In this document: in pieces, positions 9,133 through 18,098 of the stretch
Numbering within the stretch: the stretch's first letter is position 1
How the letters are laid out: each line of letters starts with the position of its first letter
NCBI GenBank assembly: GCA_002730875.1
Contig: PCBI01000015.1
Location: 62,001 to 126,000, forward strand
Reading direction: 5' to 3'
DNA length: 64,000 nucleotides
DNA from: Spirochaetaceae bacterium
GTDB taxonomy: Bacteria; Spirochaetota; Leptospiria; Leptospirales; Leptonemataceae
Translations under genes and position numbers: made by a program
The notes under the pieces: generated by a model
The model's database searches: none
Told to the model about the DNA's origin: nothing
What the model saw: the letters and a program-made list of their open reading frames with translations, nothing else

Positions 9133-10794
9133 CTAGAACTTTTCGTAGTCTTTTTCGTTGATTCTGGGAGCTCTGGATGCCGTCTTTTGGGCCGATTCTG
9201 AATCAGAACCCGGCGACACCGAGTCTTCCTGATCCTGTCTGGCGGCCATTTCTTGCTGCATTTTCTTTTGCGCTCGCAGGGAACTTCGGTCCTGGTCTAC
9301 AGTGAAGAAGGAGAGGTTCTCGATCAGCGAGTCTGCCTGGCCCGAGAGTTCTTCGGCTGTGGCTGCCAATTCTTCAGCATAAGAGGCGCTTTGCTGTGAA
9401 ACCTGGCTCATTTGCTGGATACCGGTATTGATTTGCTCGGCGCCATCCCTTTGTTGCTTTGACGATGCCGATATCTCCACAACAAGATCCGCCGTTCGCT
9501 GAATGCGCGGCTGCATTTCGTCTATTATCTTGCCAGCGCTTTCGGCGACATCCACCGAGTTGGATGCAATTTCGTTAATTTCCTGAGCCGAGCCTCGACT
9601 ACGTTCGGCCAGTTTACGAACCTCGGTGGCCACTACGGCGAACCCCTGGCCATGTTCGCCGGCTCGCGCCGCCTCGATGGCAGCGTTCAAGGCCAATAGA
9701 TTGGTCTGGTAGGCGATCTCCTGGATGACGTTGATCTTGTCGGCTATTTGCTGCATGGCCTCTACAGCCCGGTTCACGGCGGTTCGGCCTTCTTTAGCGC
9801 TCCCTGCGGACTCCTGCGCAATCTTCTCTGTGAGGCTGGCGTTCTCTGTGTTTTGCTCTATACTGGATGCGATCTGTTCCATGGTAGAGCTACTCTCTTC
9901 TACATTGGATGCCAGCTCATTGGAATTCTGGCTCATGGATTGTGCCGAAGAATTCACTTGCTGGGATACCTGCTGGAGGACCGCCGCGTTATCGCGAACT
10001 TCCAGAATGATACCCGAAAGTCGATTGACCATGTTTCCCATGGCATCCATTAATTGGCCGATTTCATCGTTGGAGCGCGCCGAGACTTTGTCTGTGAGAT
10101 CGCCCTGGGAAAGGTTGTTGGCCAGCTTAATGGCCCTTCCCAGCGGGGCCGTTATGGAACGAATTATGAGAAAGCCCAGGGTCACGGACAGTATGATACC
10201 GAGAATTACCGTGGCCGAAGAGATCACCAGAATAGTGGCAAACTCGGTTTCGGCCATGTTGAAATCTGATTCCGCCATATCTTGCTGCATCTTGATCAAT
10301 TCGTCGAGACCATTGCCCACGGGCTCGTAAAGCGGGCGGATTCGATTCTTCATGATTGAGTTGGCCCGTTCAAATTCGCCGGCCTCCAGCGCCTCCAGGG
10401 CCGGTTCAATACCTTCGTTTACGAACGCCTGGTTATTTTTGGCCAGTTCATCAGCCCTGGCTTGCTCTTCCTGCGTGAGGTTGGTGTCATCAAATTGCTT
10501 CCAGGCGACCTCCATTTCTTCGAGGTTACTTCTGACACTATCTACCTGATTCTGGACAAACCGGGCATCATTGTTAGCCAGAGCGGCCGTAATGGAAATT
10601 CGGTTCGAAAGAAGCAACGATCGAAACTTTTCCAGCCTTTCAATCGGTACCGCGCGGTCATTGTACAATTGCCTGAGCCCTTTCACGGCACTATTCATTC
10701 CGTACAGGCCTACCCCGGCTACGGCAAGCGTAAGGGTTAGAAGCAGACCCAGAAGCGCCACGAGTTTCTGGCTTACCTTGAGCTTATCTAGCAT
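9133..10794 (-). CDS. Methyl-accepting chemotaxis protein (mcp3)
   Basis: A 553-residue chemoreceptor from the ATG at 10794 ([19 protein letters not shown]), supported by CGGAGATGG upstream; the longer frame from 10860 lacks family support. It has TM1, a 4-helix-bundle-type periplasmic domain that is acidic and rich in Asn/Glu, TM2, HAMP ([20 protein letters not shown]) and a signalling hairpin nearly identical to that of mcp2. A linker rich in Gln, Ser and Asp ends in DYEKF, an x-aromatic-x-x-F tether. It appears to be transcribed on its own, with large spacers on both sides. The mcp2/mcp3 resemblance points to gene duplication with a diverged sensor. Confidence 0.95.
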   Translation of the reverse strand: MLDKLKVSQKLVALLGLLLTLTLAVAGVGLYGMNSAVKGLRQLYNDRAVPIERLEKFRSLLLSNRISITAALANNDARFVQNQVDSVRSNLEEMEVAWKQFDDTNLTQEEQARADELAKNNQAFVNEGIEPALEALEAGEFERANSIMKNRIRPLYEPVGNGLDELIKMQQDMAESDFNMAETEFATILVISSATVILGIILSVTLGFLIIRSITAPLGRAIKLANNLSQGDLTDKVSARSNDEIGQLMDAMGNMVNRLSGIILEVRDNAAVLQQVSQQVNSSAQSMSQNSNELASNVEESSSTMEQIASSIEQNTENASLTEKIAQESAGSAKEGRTAVNRAVEAMQQIADKINVIQEIAYQTNLLALNAAIEAARAGEHGQGFAVVATEVRKLAERSRGSAQEINEIASNSVDVAESAGKIIDEMQPRIQRTADLVVEISASSKQQRDGAEQINTGIQQMSQVSQQSASYAEELAATAEELSGQADSLIENLSFFTVDQDRSSLRAQKKMQQEMAARQDQEDSVSPGSDSESAQKTASRAPRINEKDYEKF

Positions 10795-10851
10795 TCCATC
10801 TCCGAAAAGTCCGCCCTTGCGAGCCTGGCTACGTCGGCGGACTGCCCTTAC

Positions 10852-10879
10852 ATTAATCATAATGGATATAAACTGTCAA
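10852..10879 (-). promoter_or_regulatory. Candidate sigma-70 promoter of mcp3
   Basis: On the minus strand, a perfect -35 box TTGACA (10879-10874), 16 bases, then ATTAAT (10857-10852; 4 of 6 matches to TATAAT). It lies about 58 bases upstream of the mcp3 start codon. A U/A-rich tract precedes it. Confidence 0.35.
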
Positions 10880-11023
10880 TGATAGAGCTATAAAAAAAAC
10901 GATCTGACTATGTTTGCATGCAGAATGCATGTAATATGCGTTACAAGCAGCGGAGGCTGGCTCTCTACGTTCTTTCCCGTTGCGGTGGCGGATTGCCAGT
11001 GTACATTAGAGGAGGGTCGAAAG

Positions 11024-11119
11024 ATGCCGTTATTACCGGACCTGTGTCCGATCAAGCGCCCCGAGTGTAGACGGCCGGGGAAAATTGGTACTGTGCGGCG
11101 GCTGCGAACGCTGCCTTAG
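11024..11119 (+). CDS. Mini-ORF with Cys motifs, perhaps frameshifted zinc ribbon
   Basis: An ATG at 11024 has a near-ideal ribosome binding site (GAGGAGGG, 7 bases upstream). It encodes 31 residues beginning MPLLPDLCPIKRPECRRPGK and stops at 11119. If one A of the AAAA run at about 11083-11086 is skipped, the frame continues as LVLCGGCERCLRQMGAMP and stops at 11156, just inside the end of cheB on the other strand. The joined product of about 43 residues would have five Cys, including CxxCxxC, like a small zinc ribbon. It may be a broken gene, a sequence error or a site of frameshifting. The rest of the spacer 10880-11152 holds nothing else recognisable. Confidence 0.3.
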   Translation: MPLLPDLCPIKRPECRRPGKIGTVRRLRTLP

Positions 11120-11152
11120 GCAGATGGGAGCAATGCCCGGAAGAATGGGCGT

Positions 11153-12247
11153 CTAACGATGGACCAGCGAAGCAATATACTGGGGCATCCGGTCCAACGA
11201 GATAACCGTTTGGGCGGCTCCCAGACGGATCCCTTCATAAGGCATACCGAATACAATGGAACTGGCCTGATCCTGGCAACATGTTCGGGAACCGGCCTTG
11301 CGCATTTCCAGCAGTCCTTCGGCGCCATCGGCGCCCATGCCGGTAAGCAGGATGCCCGCGCTCAGCTTGCCTACGTGACGGGCCACCGAACGGAAAAGCA
11401 CATCTACCGAGGGACGATGTCTGTTTACCGGCGGTGTCTGACTGATCTTACAGGCAAATCCGGCCGCATCCGGGCGCACTTCCATATGGAAGTTCCCGGG
11501 AGCAATATAAACGGTGCTGTTCTTCAAGTTTTCGCTGTCTCTGGCTTCGCGAACATGCAGTACGGAAATGTGGTCCAGGCGCTGCGCAAACGCCTCGGTG
11601 AATTTTTCGGGCATATGCTGCACAATAACGATAGGCGGTAGAGGAGGGCGCAGAGCTGTGATAATGGATTCAAGCGCTTGCACGCCACCGGTGGAGGCGC
11701 CGATGGCGACGAGCCTGCACGGAAGTTTGCTTCTGGGATCGTCAAACAGAGCATCAAAGTCCCCTCCGGTGGTTGGGGCTGACTTCTGAGTAACCGGCGA
11801 ATCCGAGGCGGATTCTGCCTGCACCTGTCGTGTGCCATAGGTTGTGCTTTTTCGGGCCGCATAGGCCGCCTTAATCAGGTGCACCACCTTGTGTTCGATG
11901 TCTTGCAGAAATTGCTTCACTGCCAGTTGTGGTTTGGGGATGATTTCTACCGCTCCCGCTTCCAGTGCGGCGATGGTACTCCGGGGAAGGTCGCCAGTGA
12001 CCGAGGAACAGACTATGATGGGCGTATCCCGAATCTTTTTGATTTCTCTGATGAATGAAATGCCGTCCATCCTTGGCATTTCGATGTCGGTGATAATTAC
12101 ATCCGGCCACTGCTTCTCAAATTTGTGCAGGGCGAATATTGGATCCGAAGCCGTATAGAGTACGTTGATTTCTGGATCCTGGCTCAGAAGCTGTTTGAAG
12201 GTCTCCTGGACTACCGCTGAATCGTCTACAACTGCTACTTGAATCAT
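11153..12247 (-). CDS. cheB: Chemotaxis methylesterase/deamidase CheB
   Basis: A 364-residue CheB, starting at the ATG at 12247 (MIQVAVVDDSAVVQETF); the longer frame only runs through cheD. The receiver domain has the phospho-acceptor D54 (IITDIEMPRMDG). After a linker, the methylesterase domain carries the catalytic Ser (AIGASTGG), His (VQHMPE) and Asp (GMGADGAEGL). It removes methyl groups from receptor glutamates when phosphorylated by CheA. The start overlaps the cheD stop as ATGA, implying translational coupling. No cheR methyltransferase is seen in the window. Confidence 0.96.
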   Translation of the reverse strand: MIQVAVVDDSAVVQETFKQLLSQDPEINVLYTASDPIFALHKFEKQWPDVIITDIEMPRMDGISFIREIKKIRDTPIIVCSSVTGDLPRSTIAALEAGAVEIIPKPQLAVKQFLQDIEHKVVHLIKAAYAARKSTTYGTRQVQAESASDSPVTQKSAPTTGGDFDALFDDPRSKLPCRLVAIGASTGGVQALESIITALRPPLPPIVIVQHMPEKFTEAFAQRLDHISVLHVREARDSENLKNSTVYIAPGNFHMEVRPDAAGFACKISQTPPVNRHRPSVDVLFRSVARHVGKLSAGILLTGMGADGAEGLLEMRKAGSRTCCQDQASSIVFGMPYEGIRLGAAQTVISLDRMPQYIASLVHR

Positions 12248-12843
12248 TTTTTTGTGATCGCTATTCGTTTCATCCAGACTTCGCCGTTCCATAGATGAAA
12301 CAATACGTTTCTGCCCTGCATGCCGCCCAGGTGTTCTTTGTTGATCTTGAAGCCGTTCATTTCCAGAAGCTCCCGGGCAATGGCAACATTCATGGAGCCC
12401 ACCGAACGGTCGCTTTCTCCATCGCCAAAGAAGCTTCCGCCGCCAAACAGTTTCACTTGATATTCGGCAGGACTTGTACCGGTCTTTTTGATATTCTTTA
12501 GAAATAGATCTACTGCGTCGGAAACGTAACGAGCTTCCTGGCCGGCGGCGGGCAGTTCTGCTGACTTTCTTCGTGGCAGAATGGAATGGCTCATACCGCC
12601 CACGCAAAGCTCCGGATGCCACAGACAGATCGCCACGCAACTGCCCAGGATGGTTCTAATGCGGGTAGTTGCATCCCCCCAGAAAAACTCCCCCGGTTGA
12701 AGAAATATATCTAATACAAAATCCGGTTCTCGTTGTGTCACTCTCTGGTTCGCTTCCTCAAGGCCGAGATCTAATCGGCTAATGGTAAAGTTCCGGCTCG
12801 CGTATCTGCACCCGGTCCGGCATCGATTTGTTTGCTTGCGCAT
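12244..12843 (-). CDS. cheD: Chemoreceptor glutamine deamidase CheD
   Basis: CheD deamidates receptor glutamines. The 199-residue frame shows the family core: the catalytic Cys in TILGSCVAICLW, the His in GGMSHSILP, then KLFGGGSFFG, SVGSMNVAIARELL and GRNVLFHLWNGEVWMK. The first 34 residues (Arg- and Cys-rich) are not typical. A GTG at 12741 (frame VTQREPDFVLDIF) is a plausible later start, so the N-terminus is uncertain. It overlaps cheB by 4 bases (ATGA). With CheB it suggests receptor adaptation that uses both deamidation and demethylation. Confidence 0.92.
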   Translation of the reverse strand: MRKQTNRCRTGCRYASRNFTISRLDLGLEEANQRVTQREPDFVLDIFLQPGEFFWGDATTRIRTILGSCVAICLWHPELCVGGMSHSILPRRKSAELPAAGQEARYVSDAVDLFLKNIKKTGTSPAEYQVKLFGGGSFFGDGESDRSVGSMNVAIARELLEMNGFKINKEHLGGMQGRNVLFHLWNGEVWMKRIAITKK

Positions 12844-12931
12844 TGCCGGCGCTTCGTCGGCAAACCGGGGCCGCCGGCGTACCGGTCCGTGCCCGGTATC
12901 GGTCCCAGAAGCCGGCGCTCGGGCCCGTGCC

Positions 12932-13597
12932 TCATCGCATGGCCGGTTGGGCCGCTGTAGCGATATGCGAATCGATGCCCGCAGATCGCATTTTCCAGTA
13001 TACCTCGCATACGAAGTCTATGCATTCTGCCTGCGTCTTGGCCTTTACTTCATCCGGACCCCAGACATAAATGCCATGGTTGCGCACTGCCACAGCAGGG
13101 CTATTCGGAAAACGATCAATGGCCTTTCGCAGGGAATCGGTAAGATCGCATTCTCGGGCCGTGTTGTCCACTACAGGGAGTTCGAATACATCGTAGTAAC
13201 CGTGGCCCTGAATTCCTTTTAGCATTTCCAGTTGTGTGAATTCAAGGACTGAAAGGTCTTCATCGATTCTACGGGCCAGCATAGTCATTAATACTACATT
13301 CGACGAATGGGAATGCAATACTGCGCCCGCATTTCTCAGTTCGAATGCGGACAGAAATAGCGGGGCGCATTCGGTGAGCTTGAGCGATGCATTGCGCGGG
13401 CTTTCCAGGACTTCGCCCTTCATATCTACCACGAAACAGTCCTCGGGCAAAATCTTTTCTTTTTCTACTCCGCTGGGAGCCATATAGATCTTTTCTCCTC
13501 GGCGAATGGAGATTCCGCCGCCAGTGCCCGAAACCCAGCCCAGTTGGTAGAAGTTCTGGCACATCTCGGCGATGGTTATTCGTGGGTCCTTTTCCAT
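12932..13597 (-). CDS. mtnB: Methylthioribulose-1-phosphate dehydratase MtnB
   Basis: A 221-residue class II aldolase/adducin-fold enzyme. SGTGGGISIR near the N-terminus, the zinc-binding HSHSSNV segment and the C-terminal RNHGIYVWGP are characteristic of MtnB rather than fuculose aldolase. It dehydrates 5-methylthioribulose-1-phosphate in the methionine salvage pathway. The start has a good ribosome binding site (AAGGATATACA). It lies 88 bases upstream of cheD on the same strand, with no other salvage genes (mtnA, mtnC, mtnD) in view. The chemotaxis neighbourhood is therefore probably not functional. Confidence 0.9.
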   Translation of the reverse strand: MEKDPRITIAEMCQNFYQLGWVSGTGGGISIRRGEKIYMAPSGVEKEKILPEDCFVVDMKGEVLESPRNASLKLTECAPLFLSAFELRNAGAVLHSHSSNVVLMTMLARRIDEDLSVLEFTQLEMLKGIQGHGYYDVFELPVVDNTARECDLTDSLRKAIDRFPNSPAVAVRNHGIYVWGPDEVKAKTQAECIDFVCEVYWKMRSAGIDSHIATAAQPAMR

Positions 13598-13652
13598 TGT
13601 ATATCCTTTGTGCGTATATCCCTTGCGATCCTTGTTTCAGGCAATACTGTGT

Positions 13653-14585
13653 CTATTCTACGGTGAAAGTAAGGCCTGATTGCTTCTCAATAAAATCAAG
13701 ATTAAAATAACGCTCTCTAATTTTTTGCTGTAGCTTTCTTTCCTGAAAATAGTTGAATCGGTGCGCCGATCCAATGGCCCCGGTGATGTTGGCGGCGTAG
13801 AAGATCAATCCGGCCAGACCAAAGATGATTGAGCCCGCATGGCTTACATTGGCATTGTTCTCCAGGTTATATAGATAGGCGCCTCCACCCAGGAAGACGC
13901 CGTTCCAGAAAAAAGAGAGAGTAGCATCGGTGTAATGCTCGGTGTAAATATGTCCCGCTCCCGGCAACAATGCCGCCAGACCTCCGGCCAGCCAAGGCGA
14001 CTTCCGGTCCAGGTTTTCATATTCCAGCAGATCGGTCCGTACTTTTCCTATCAACAGACGCAGATCTTCCTGTTCCGTGCTTCTTTGCAACTCTTCCAAT
14101 CCTCGACTGGCCCGGGGATAATCCCCGGCATCCAGATAAACCGATAGCCCGAGAAGCCGCGCCACATCCTTCTGTCGGTCCGATGCCTCCCGTAGCAGGA
14201 TTTGATCTCTATCGAAAAGGACGCTATTGTAGTCGTTCAGGGGAATACCCGCGAACATGCGCAGCAAGTAGGACGAAGTATGCTGTCTGTTTCGCAGGGC
14301 GTCCCGGGCGGCTTCAAATTCTCCCTGCCGCATCCGTGCCAGGGAGTATCTTTCCGCACAATCTCTGGAATTCTCGAAGCGCGGTTGATAGAAAGAGAGC
14401 GATGCCAGCGGATACTCGCCGGATAGATACAATGCATTTCCCGATGGCTCATTGCAGGGGGTTAATTCTTCGGCCAGCAATCCGCCAGACAGGAAAAGAG
14501 GCAGTAACAGGGATAGGGCGCCCCGGTAGAATAGGTTGCGTGTCAGGGCTTTGCTTGTCAGCATAGACTCTGGCAAGGATTTCAT
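13653..14585 (-). CDS. Secreted TPR-like protein with C-terminal membrane domain
   Basis: 310 residues. A signal peptide (core RGALSLLLPLFLSGGLLAEE; translation may also start at residue 8) is followed by tetratricopeptide-like helices at about 45-180 (GEYPLASLSFYQPRFENS, GEFEAARDALRN, AGDYPRASRGLEEL). Then comes a membrane domain of two or three hydrophobic helices starting WLAGGLAALLPGAGHIYTEH. That last motif, Pro-Gly-x-Gly followed by an aromatic, is typical of small membrane domains in uncharacterised bacterial proteins. It is divergent from the YidD-like gene; the two could share a regulatory region. No biochemical function can be assigned. Confidence 0.75.
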   Translation of the reverse strand: MKSLPESMLTSKALTRNLFYRGALSLLLPLFLSGGLLAEELTPCNEPSGNALYLSGEYPLASLSFYQPRFENSRDCAERYSLARMRQGEFEAARDALRNRQHTSSYLLRMFAGIPLNDYNSVLFDRDQILLREASDRQKDVARLLGLSVYLDAGDYPRASRGLEELQRSTEQEDLRLLIGKVRTDLLEYENLDRKSPWLAGGLAALLPGAGHIYTEHYTDATLSFFWNGVFLGGGAYLYNLENNANVSHAGSIIFGLAGLIFYAANITGAIGSAHRFNYFQERKLQQKIRERYFNLDFIEKQSGLTFTVE

Positions 14586-14657
14586 CCGGCCGGTCAGGCA
14601 TTCAACCGTAAAACCAGGGCAGGGATTGCAGCGACTAAGCAGAGCGGAGGACAGAAC

Positions 14658-15131
14658 TTGAAGCTACGGGGCAGACAATTGGAAGGGTTTTTCGACATCG
14701 GGAAGGACAAAAACCCTTCGTTCATAGCCGGGCGCCGCCTTGGGCTGTTGTTCGTGCTTTCATCCTTGTCTCTGGCGCTTTCGTGTGCATCTTCCGAGTC
14801 CCGGCGAGAAGTCCCCCCTGGGCTGGGACTGCTGGACAAGCTTGTTGAATACCATCGAAAAACTGGCACACATTTCGATGGGCCCCGATGCCCAATGTAT
14901 CCTTCCTGCGCCGGCTACGCACACGAAGCCCTGGGCAAACACGGCTGGCATGGATTTCTGCTCACGCTGGAGCGTCTATTCTTTCGGGAAGGCGGGGATC
15001 TGTCCCATCGTTACCCGCTGGCTCCTCGACATTTTTCGGAGACTCCGCGTTATCTGGATCCCCTGGAGGCTTCCACGGGGCAGCGACCGCGGCTGGCAGA
15101 TCCCGACTATCTCAAGTCCTACGGCCAGTGA
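14658..15131 (+). CDS. yidD: YidD-like protein with lipoprotein signal
   Basis: 157 residues from a TTG start with a perfect ribosome binding site (GGAGG, 7 bases upstream). The core RCPMYPSCAGYAHEALGKHG followed by GFLLTLERLFF and GGDLSHRYP matches the YidD family (DUF37; Cys-x-x-x-Pro-x-Cys-x-x-Tyr). In other bacteria this small membrane-associated protein assists YidC membrane insertion. Unusually, it follows an N-terminal hydrophobic stretch with a lipobox (SLALSC), so this copy would be an exported lipoprotein rather than cytoplasmic. No yidC, rpmH or rnpA is nearby, also unlike the usual context. Confidence 0.75.
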   Translation: MKLRGRQLEGFFDIGKDKNPSFIAGRRLGLLFVLSSLSLALSCASSESRREVPPGLGLLDKLVEYHRKTGTHFDGPRCPMYPSCAGYAHEALGKHGWHGFLLTLERLFFREGGDLSHRYPLAPRHFSETPRYLDPLEASTGQRPRLADPDYLKSYGQ

Positions 15132-15150
15132 TCCGGCCTGAGTTCTACGG

Positions 15151-15186
15151 TTGGCGATCCGGGGACTGATTGGCGATCCGGGGACT
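15151..15186. repeat. 19-base tandem duplication
   Basis: TTGGCGATCCGGGGACT occurs at 15151-15167 and again at 15170-15186, a perfect 17-base match with a 19-base period. It lies in the 247-base spacer between yidD and recJ and has no obvious open frame. Confidence 0.7.
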
Positions 15187-15378
15187 CCCTTTCTGGATAC
15201 TCCCTGGCGGATGGCCAGTGGGCAAACAGGGGTCGCCTGGAAAAAAGGGCCGGATATCCAATCCAGGCCAATACATGAGCTAAAGCCGAATCTATCCACA
15301 CTTTTGTGCCGTTCGGCCCGTCTCTCCGGAGAATGCGGCCATTTCTGACTTGTCACAGGGACATAATACCATAATATC

Positions 15379-17775
15379 GTGGAACCGATGGAAAGCATCT
15401 CGACCGACGGAAAGAACCTGCTGGAAGCTCTAAAGAGTCATCCGGCTTACCAACATCTCAAGGATCCGGACTTTTTTGTAGAGTATCCGGTAATGCACAG
15501 CCCGCTGGCGCTACCAGGTATGTGGCGGGCAGTTGATTATCTTGAGCAGGCACTTGGTAACAAGCAAAGCATCTTGTTGGTGGGAGACCGGGATGTGGAT
15601 GGAGTTACCTCTACCGCTCTTCTACATCGGTTCCTGGATGAGCGTAGCGGTCCCGACTCCGGCCTGGTGCAGACCCTTGTTTCCAGCGAAGGGGACGATT
15701 ACGGTCTGGCCGGTAGTTTTCTGGAGCGGATCTTGAATTCTTCCGCAAGTCTTATCGTTCTGATGGATATGGGTAGCGCCCACCTGGAAGAAATCCAGCA
15801 GGTCCTTGATGCGGGAAAGCGAGTAATTGTCCTTGATCATCACGTCATTTCGCATCCAGAGCGCATCCCGGATTGCGCATTCATAAATCCCCGATTGCTG
15901 CCATACTGCGACAATCTGGAGCACCAGGGAAAGATAGCAACTGTTGGGCTCGTCTACAAACTCCTCATTGCCTACGCACTTTTTCATACCTCGCTCTGGA
16001 ACCGGTTGGAAGTTCTTCTGAGCGATGACGGAAGCTACAACCTTTACCGGACAGGGGCCTTTCTGCATTCCTCCGCGAACCCGGAAAGTAGCCTGATTCC
16101 CGAAAGAGTGCGCCATCTTCTGCCATACACTGTGAAGGGAAGCTCGGATCTGGCCGGTATGGAGAACAGCCTTGCCGCAATAGCCAGCGAACTCCTCCAA
16201 CAGGATTCGGGCTCGATTTCCGGCCCGGCGCCCGTGGAGGGCTCTTCGGGCGCGGATAGAGAAAGCAACTCTGCCCTGATGGCTCTGAACGGTTTGCCCA
16301 CGATTAAACCGGAGCTCTGTGCGGTACTGGAAAAAGAACTGGTGGATCCTTCCCGAATGCAGGCAGATCCCTGGCTGGAAACCGAGGAAGGGCGCCTGCG
16401 AGCAGGGCAATACCTGTTTGCGGCCGCCGTAATGCAGCGACCCCGGCTTCTGGAATTCATGGTGGAGCATTCGGATCTGGCCGCCATTGGTCTGGTTACT
16501 GATATGGTGCCGCTGCGCGGCGAGAACCGGGTGGTGGCACGGCTGGGTATGCGACTGAACACTCTTCTGGGAAATGTCATACCCGAGCCTCAGTTTCGCC
16601 CCGGGTTGGGATCCCTGTATTCGGCTCTGCGCATTGACCGTTCGGATTGGTCCGGCCGGGATTTTGGCTGGAAGATCGGTCCGGTGCTGAATGCCGCCGG
16701 CCGGATGGGCGAAACGGAGCTGGCGCTGGAATTGCTATGTAGCTCCGAGCAATCCCAGGCGGATGGTCTTGCCCGTAAGCTTGTAAGGCTGAACGAAAAA
16801 CGAAAAGATCGAACACGAAAGAACCAGTCCATCCTCGAGGAACTCCTGGAACAGGAACCAGAAAAGGCCACCGCTCCGCTTATCGTCTGTTACGATGAGC
16901 GACTGGAGCCGGGCGTGTCCGGAATTCTGGCCAGTCGATTGATGGAACGCTATCGAAAGCCCGTGGTTTACATGAATCCAGACGGCGAGCGGATCCGTGG
17001 ATCGGTGCGGAGCTTTGGCGGACTGAGCGCGCTTTCGATTCTGGAGGGTGTTTCCGATCATCTGCTTCAGTATGGCGGTCATCCGGAAGCCGCAGGCTTT
17101 TCCCTGGAAAGAGAGGCGCTACCGGCCCTGGAATCGTCGCTTTTGGAGCATATGGATGAGCTCTTACAGCGTACCGGATGGAATGGCGACGACCACCTGG
17201 TGCGCGAAGGGCTCCTTGTGGACCTGCCTATTCATGCTTTGAACGCCCGCCTGTACGAACAGATGGAGCTCATTGAACCTTTCGGGCCAGGCAATCCGGA
17301 GCCCATCTTCAGGCTTTCTAACACCAGCATTTCTGAAGTGAAGTTCATGTCCGGCGGGCTCCATGCTCAGATTACGTTTCAGGGCCACCGCAGCCTTCGC
17401 GGCGTGCTCTGGAACAGAGGCGCTTTGATCCATTCCATGATTCTTGCCGCGGGCCATGAATCGGATGCGAAAGGCCTGGTGTCCGGTCTCAGCCTACCGG
17501 TACACTGGATCACAGGCACCCTGGAAGCAGATGCCTTCCGCGGGGGCAAGAAGCGATCCAGGTTTCAGTTCGTAGTTCAAGATCTCCACAGTCCGCTGTT
17601 CGAAGAAGCCGTAACTCCGGACGGGCAGCATACTCGTTCGAGTTCGGTGGCTTCGGGCTTTCCTTCCCTTCCTGGATCCCCATCCTCCGGAGGAAGTTCA
17701 GAAAGCGGCGCGGTTGCCAATGAGGCAGGCTCCCCGAAGGGCGGTTCCGCCCAGGATCTCCTGTTTACTCGCTAA
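15379..17775 (+). CDS. recJ: Single-strand-DNA exonuclease RecJ (DHH family)
   Basis: 798 residues from a GTG (an ATG three codons later is an alternative). DHH motifs are visible: SILLVGDRDVDGVTSTALL (Asp70/72/74), VLMDMGS, and VIVLDHHV. They are followed by the linker-domain motif GPVLNAAGRMGETELAL and a DHHA1 domain with VSGILASRLMERY, RGSVRSFGGLSAL and YGGHPEAAGFSL. The family degrades single-stranded DNA 5' to 3' in RecF recombination and mismatch repair. Compared with shorter RecJ proteins it has an insertion near residues 215-330 (including a Ser/Gly-rich stretch at 272-295) and a Ser/Gly-rich disordered C-terminal tail of about 50 residues. It is transcribed alone and ends before a bidirectional terminator. 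Confidence 0.95.
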   Translation: MEPMESISTDGKNLLEALKSHPAYQHLKDPDFFVEYPVMHSPLALPGMWRAVDYLEQALGNKQSILLVGDRDVDGVTSTALLHRFLDERSGPDSGLVQTLVSSEGDDYGLAGSFLERILNSSASLIVLMDMGSAHLEEIQQVLDAGKRVIVLDHHVISHPERIPDCAFINPRLLPYCDNLEHQGKIATVGLVYKLLIAYALFHTSLWNRLEVLLSDDGSYNLYRTGAFLHSSANPESSLIPERVRHLLPYTVKGSSDLAGMENSLAAIASELLQQDSGSISGPAPVEGSSGADRESNSALMALNGLPTIKPELCAVLEKELVDPSRMQADPWLETEEGRLRAGQYLFAAAVMQRPRLLEFMVEHSDLAAIGLVTDMVPLRGENRVVARLGMRLNTLLGNVIPEPQFRPGLGSLYSALRIDRSDWSGRDFGWKIGPVLNAAGRMGETELALELLCSSEQSQADGLARKLVRLNEKRKDRTRKNQSILEELLEQEPEKATAPLIVCYDERLEPGVSGILASRLMERYRKPVVYMNPDGERIRGSVRSFGGLSALSILEGVSDHLLQYGGHPEAAGFSLEREALPALESSLLEHMDELLQRTGWNGDDHLVREGLLVDLPIHALNARLYEQMELIEPFGPGNPEPIFRLSNTSISEVKFMSGGLHAQITFQGHRSLRGVLWNRGALIHSMILAAGHESDAKGLVSGLSLPVHWITGTLEADAFRGGKKRSRFQFVVQDLHSPLFEEAVTPDGQHTRSSSVASGFPSLPGSPSSGGSSESGAVANEAGSPKGGSAQDLLFTR

Positions 17776-17814
17776 TCACCAGTTCCTACGGCCACGGTTC
17801 TGTACTCTGTACTA

Positions 17815-17865
17815 CCATCGCCATCGCAGCTGCCATCGCAGCTGCCATTGTAGCTGCCGTTGTAG
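17815..17865. repeat. 12-base tandem repeat
   Basis: CCATCGCAGCTG appears twice in tandem (17821-17844), followed by CCATTGTAGCTG and a partial CCGTTGTAG, and preceded by a half unit CCATCG. It lies just past the recJ stop. The array is too short and too degenerate for CRISPR. It could be a slippage-prone microsatellite in non-coding DNA. The rest of the spacer 17776-18098 holds only the terminator. Confidence 0.7.
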
Positions 17866-17991
17866 GGCCGCTCTTCTGGGACCCGGGGGGCACCTGCCGG
17901 TCCGGCCTTTAGAAAGCCTTGAGGAAGTATCGGGAACATCGTGCACATCACGAGCATCGTGGACGTCATCTCGAGAGTTCTGAGTACACGA

Positions 17992-18017
17992 AAAAGGTCG
18001 CCTCGGGGCGACCTTTT
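17992..18017. terminator. Bidirectional intrinsic terminator between recJ and the ACIII operon
   Basis: An 11-base perfect stem, AAAAGGTCGCC (17992-18002) and GGCGACCTTTT (18007-18017), with a 4-base TCGG loop. A- and T-runs flank it, so it can terminate both recJ (plus) and the ten-gene respiratory operon (minus), whose last stop is at 18099. Confidence 0.9.
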
Positions 18018-18098
18018 AGAGAGCATCTAGCGGCCTGTTCACTTGCGGCCGGTGTGTTGGTTACCGGCGATGTTCAGTTCGTGCTGTGTTTGAGAGTT

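Noticed and set aside
12248..12640. Extended N-terminus of CheB
   Set aside because: It is the cheD gene read in another frame; the receiver domain starts at 12247 with an ATGA overlap.
15622..16470. Minus-strand open frame of 282 codons
   Set aside because: Antisense shadow of recJ.
17815..17865. CRISPR array
   Set aside because: Unit is 12 bases without spacers, and no cas genes are present.
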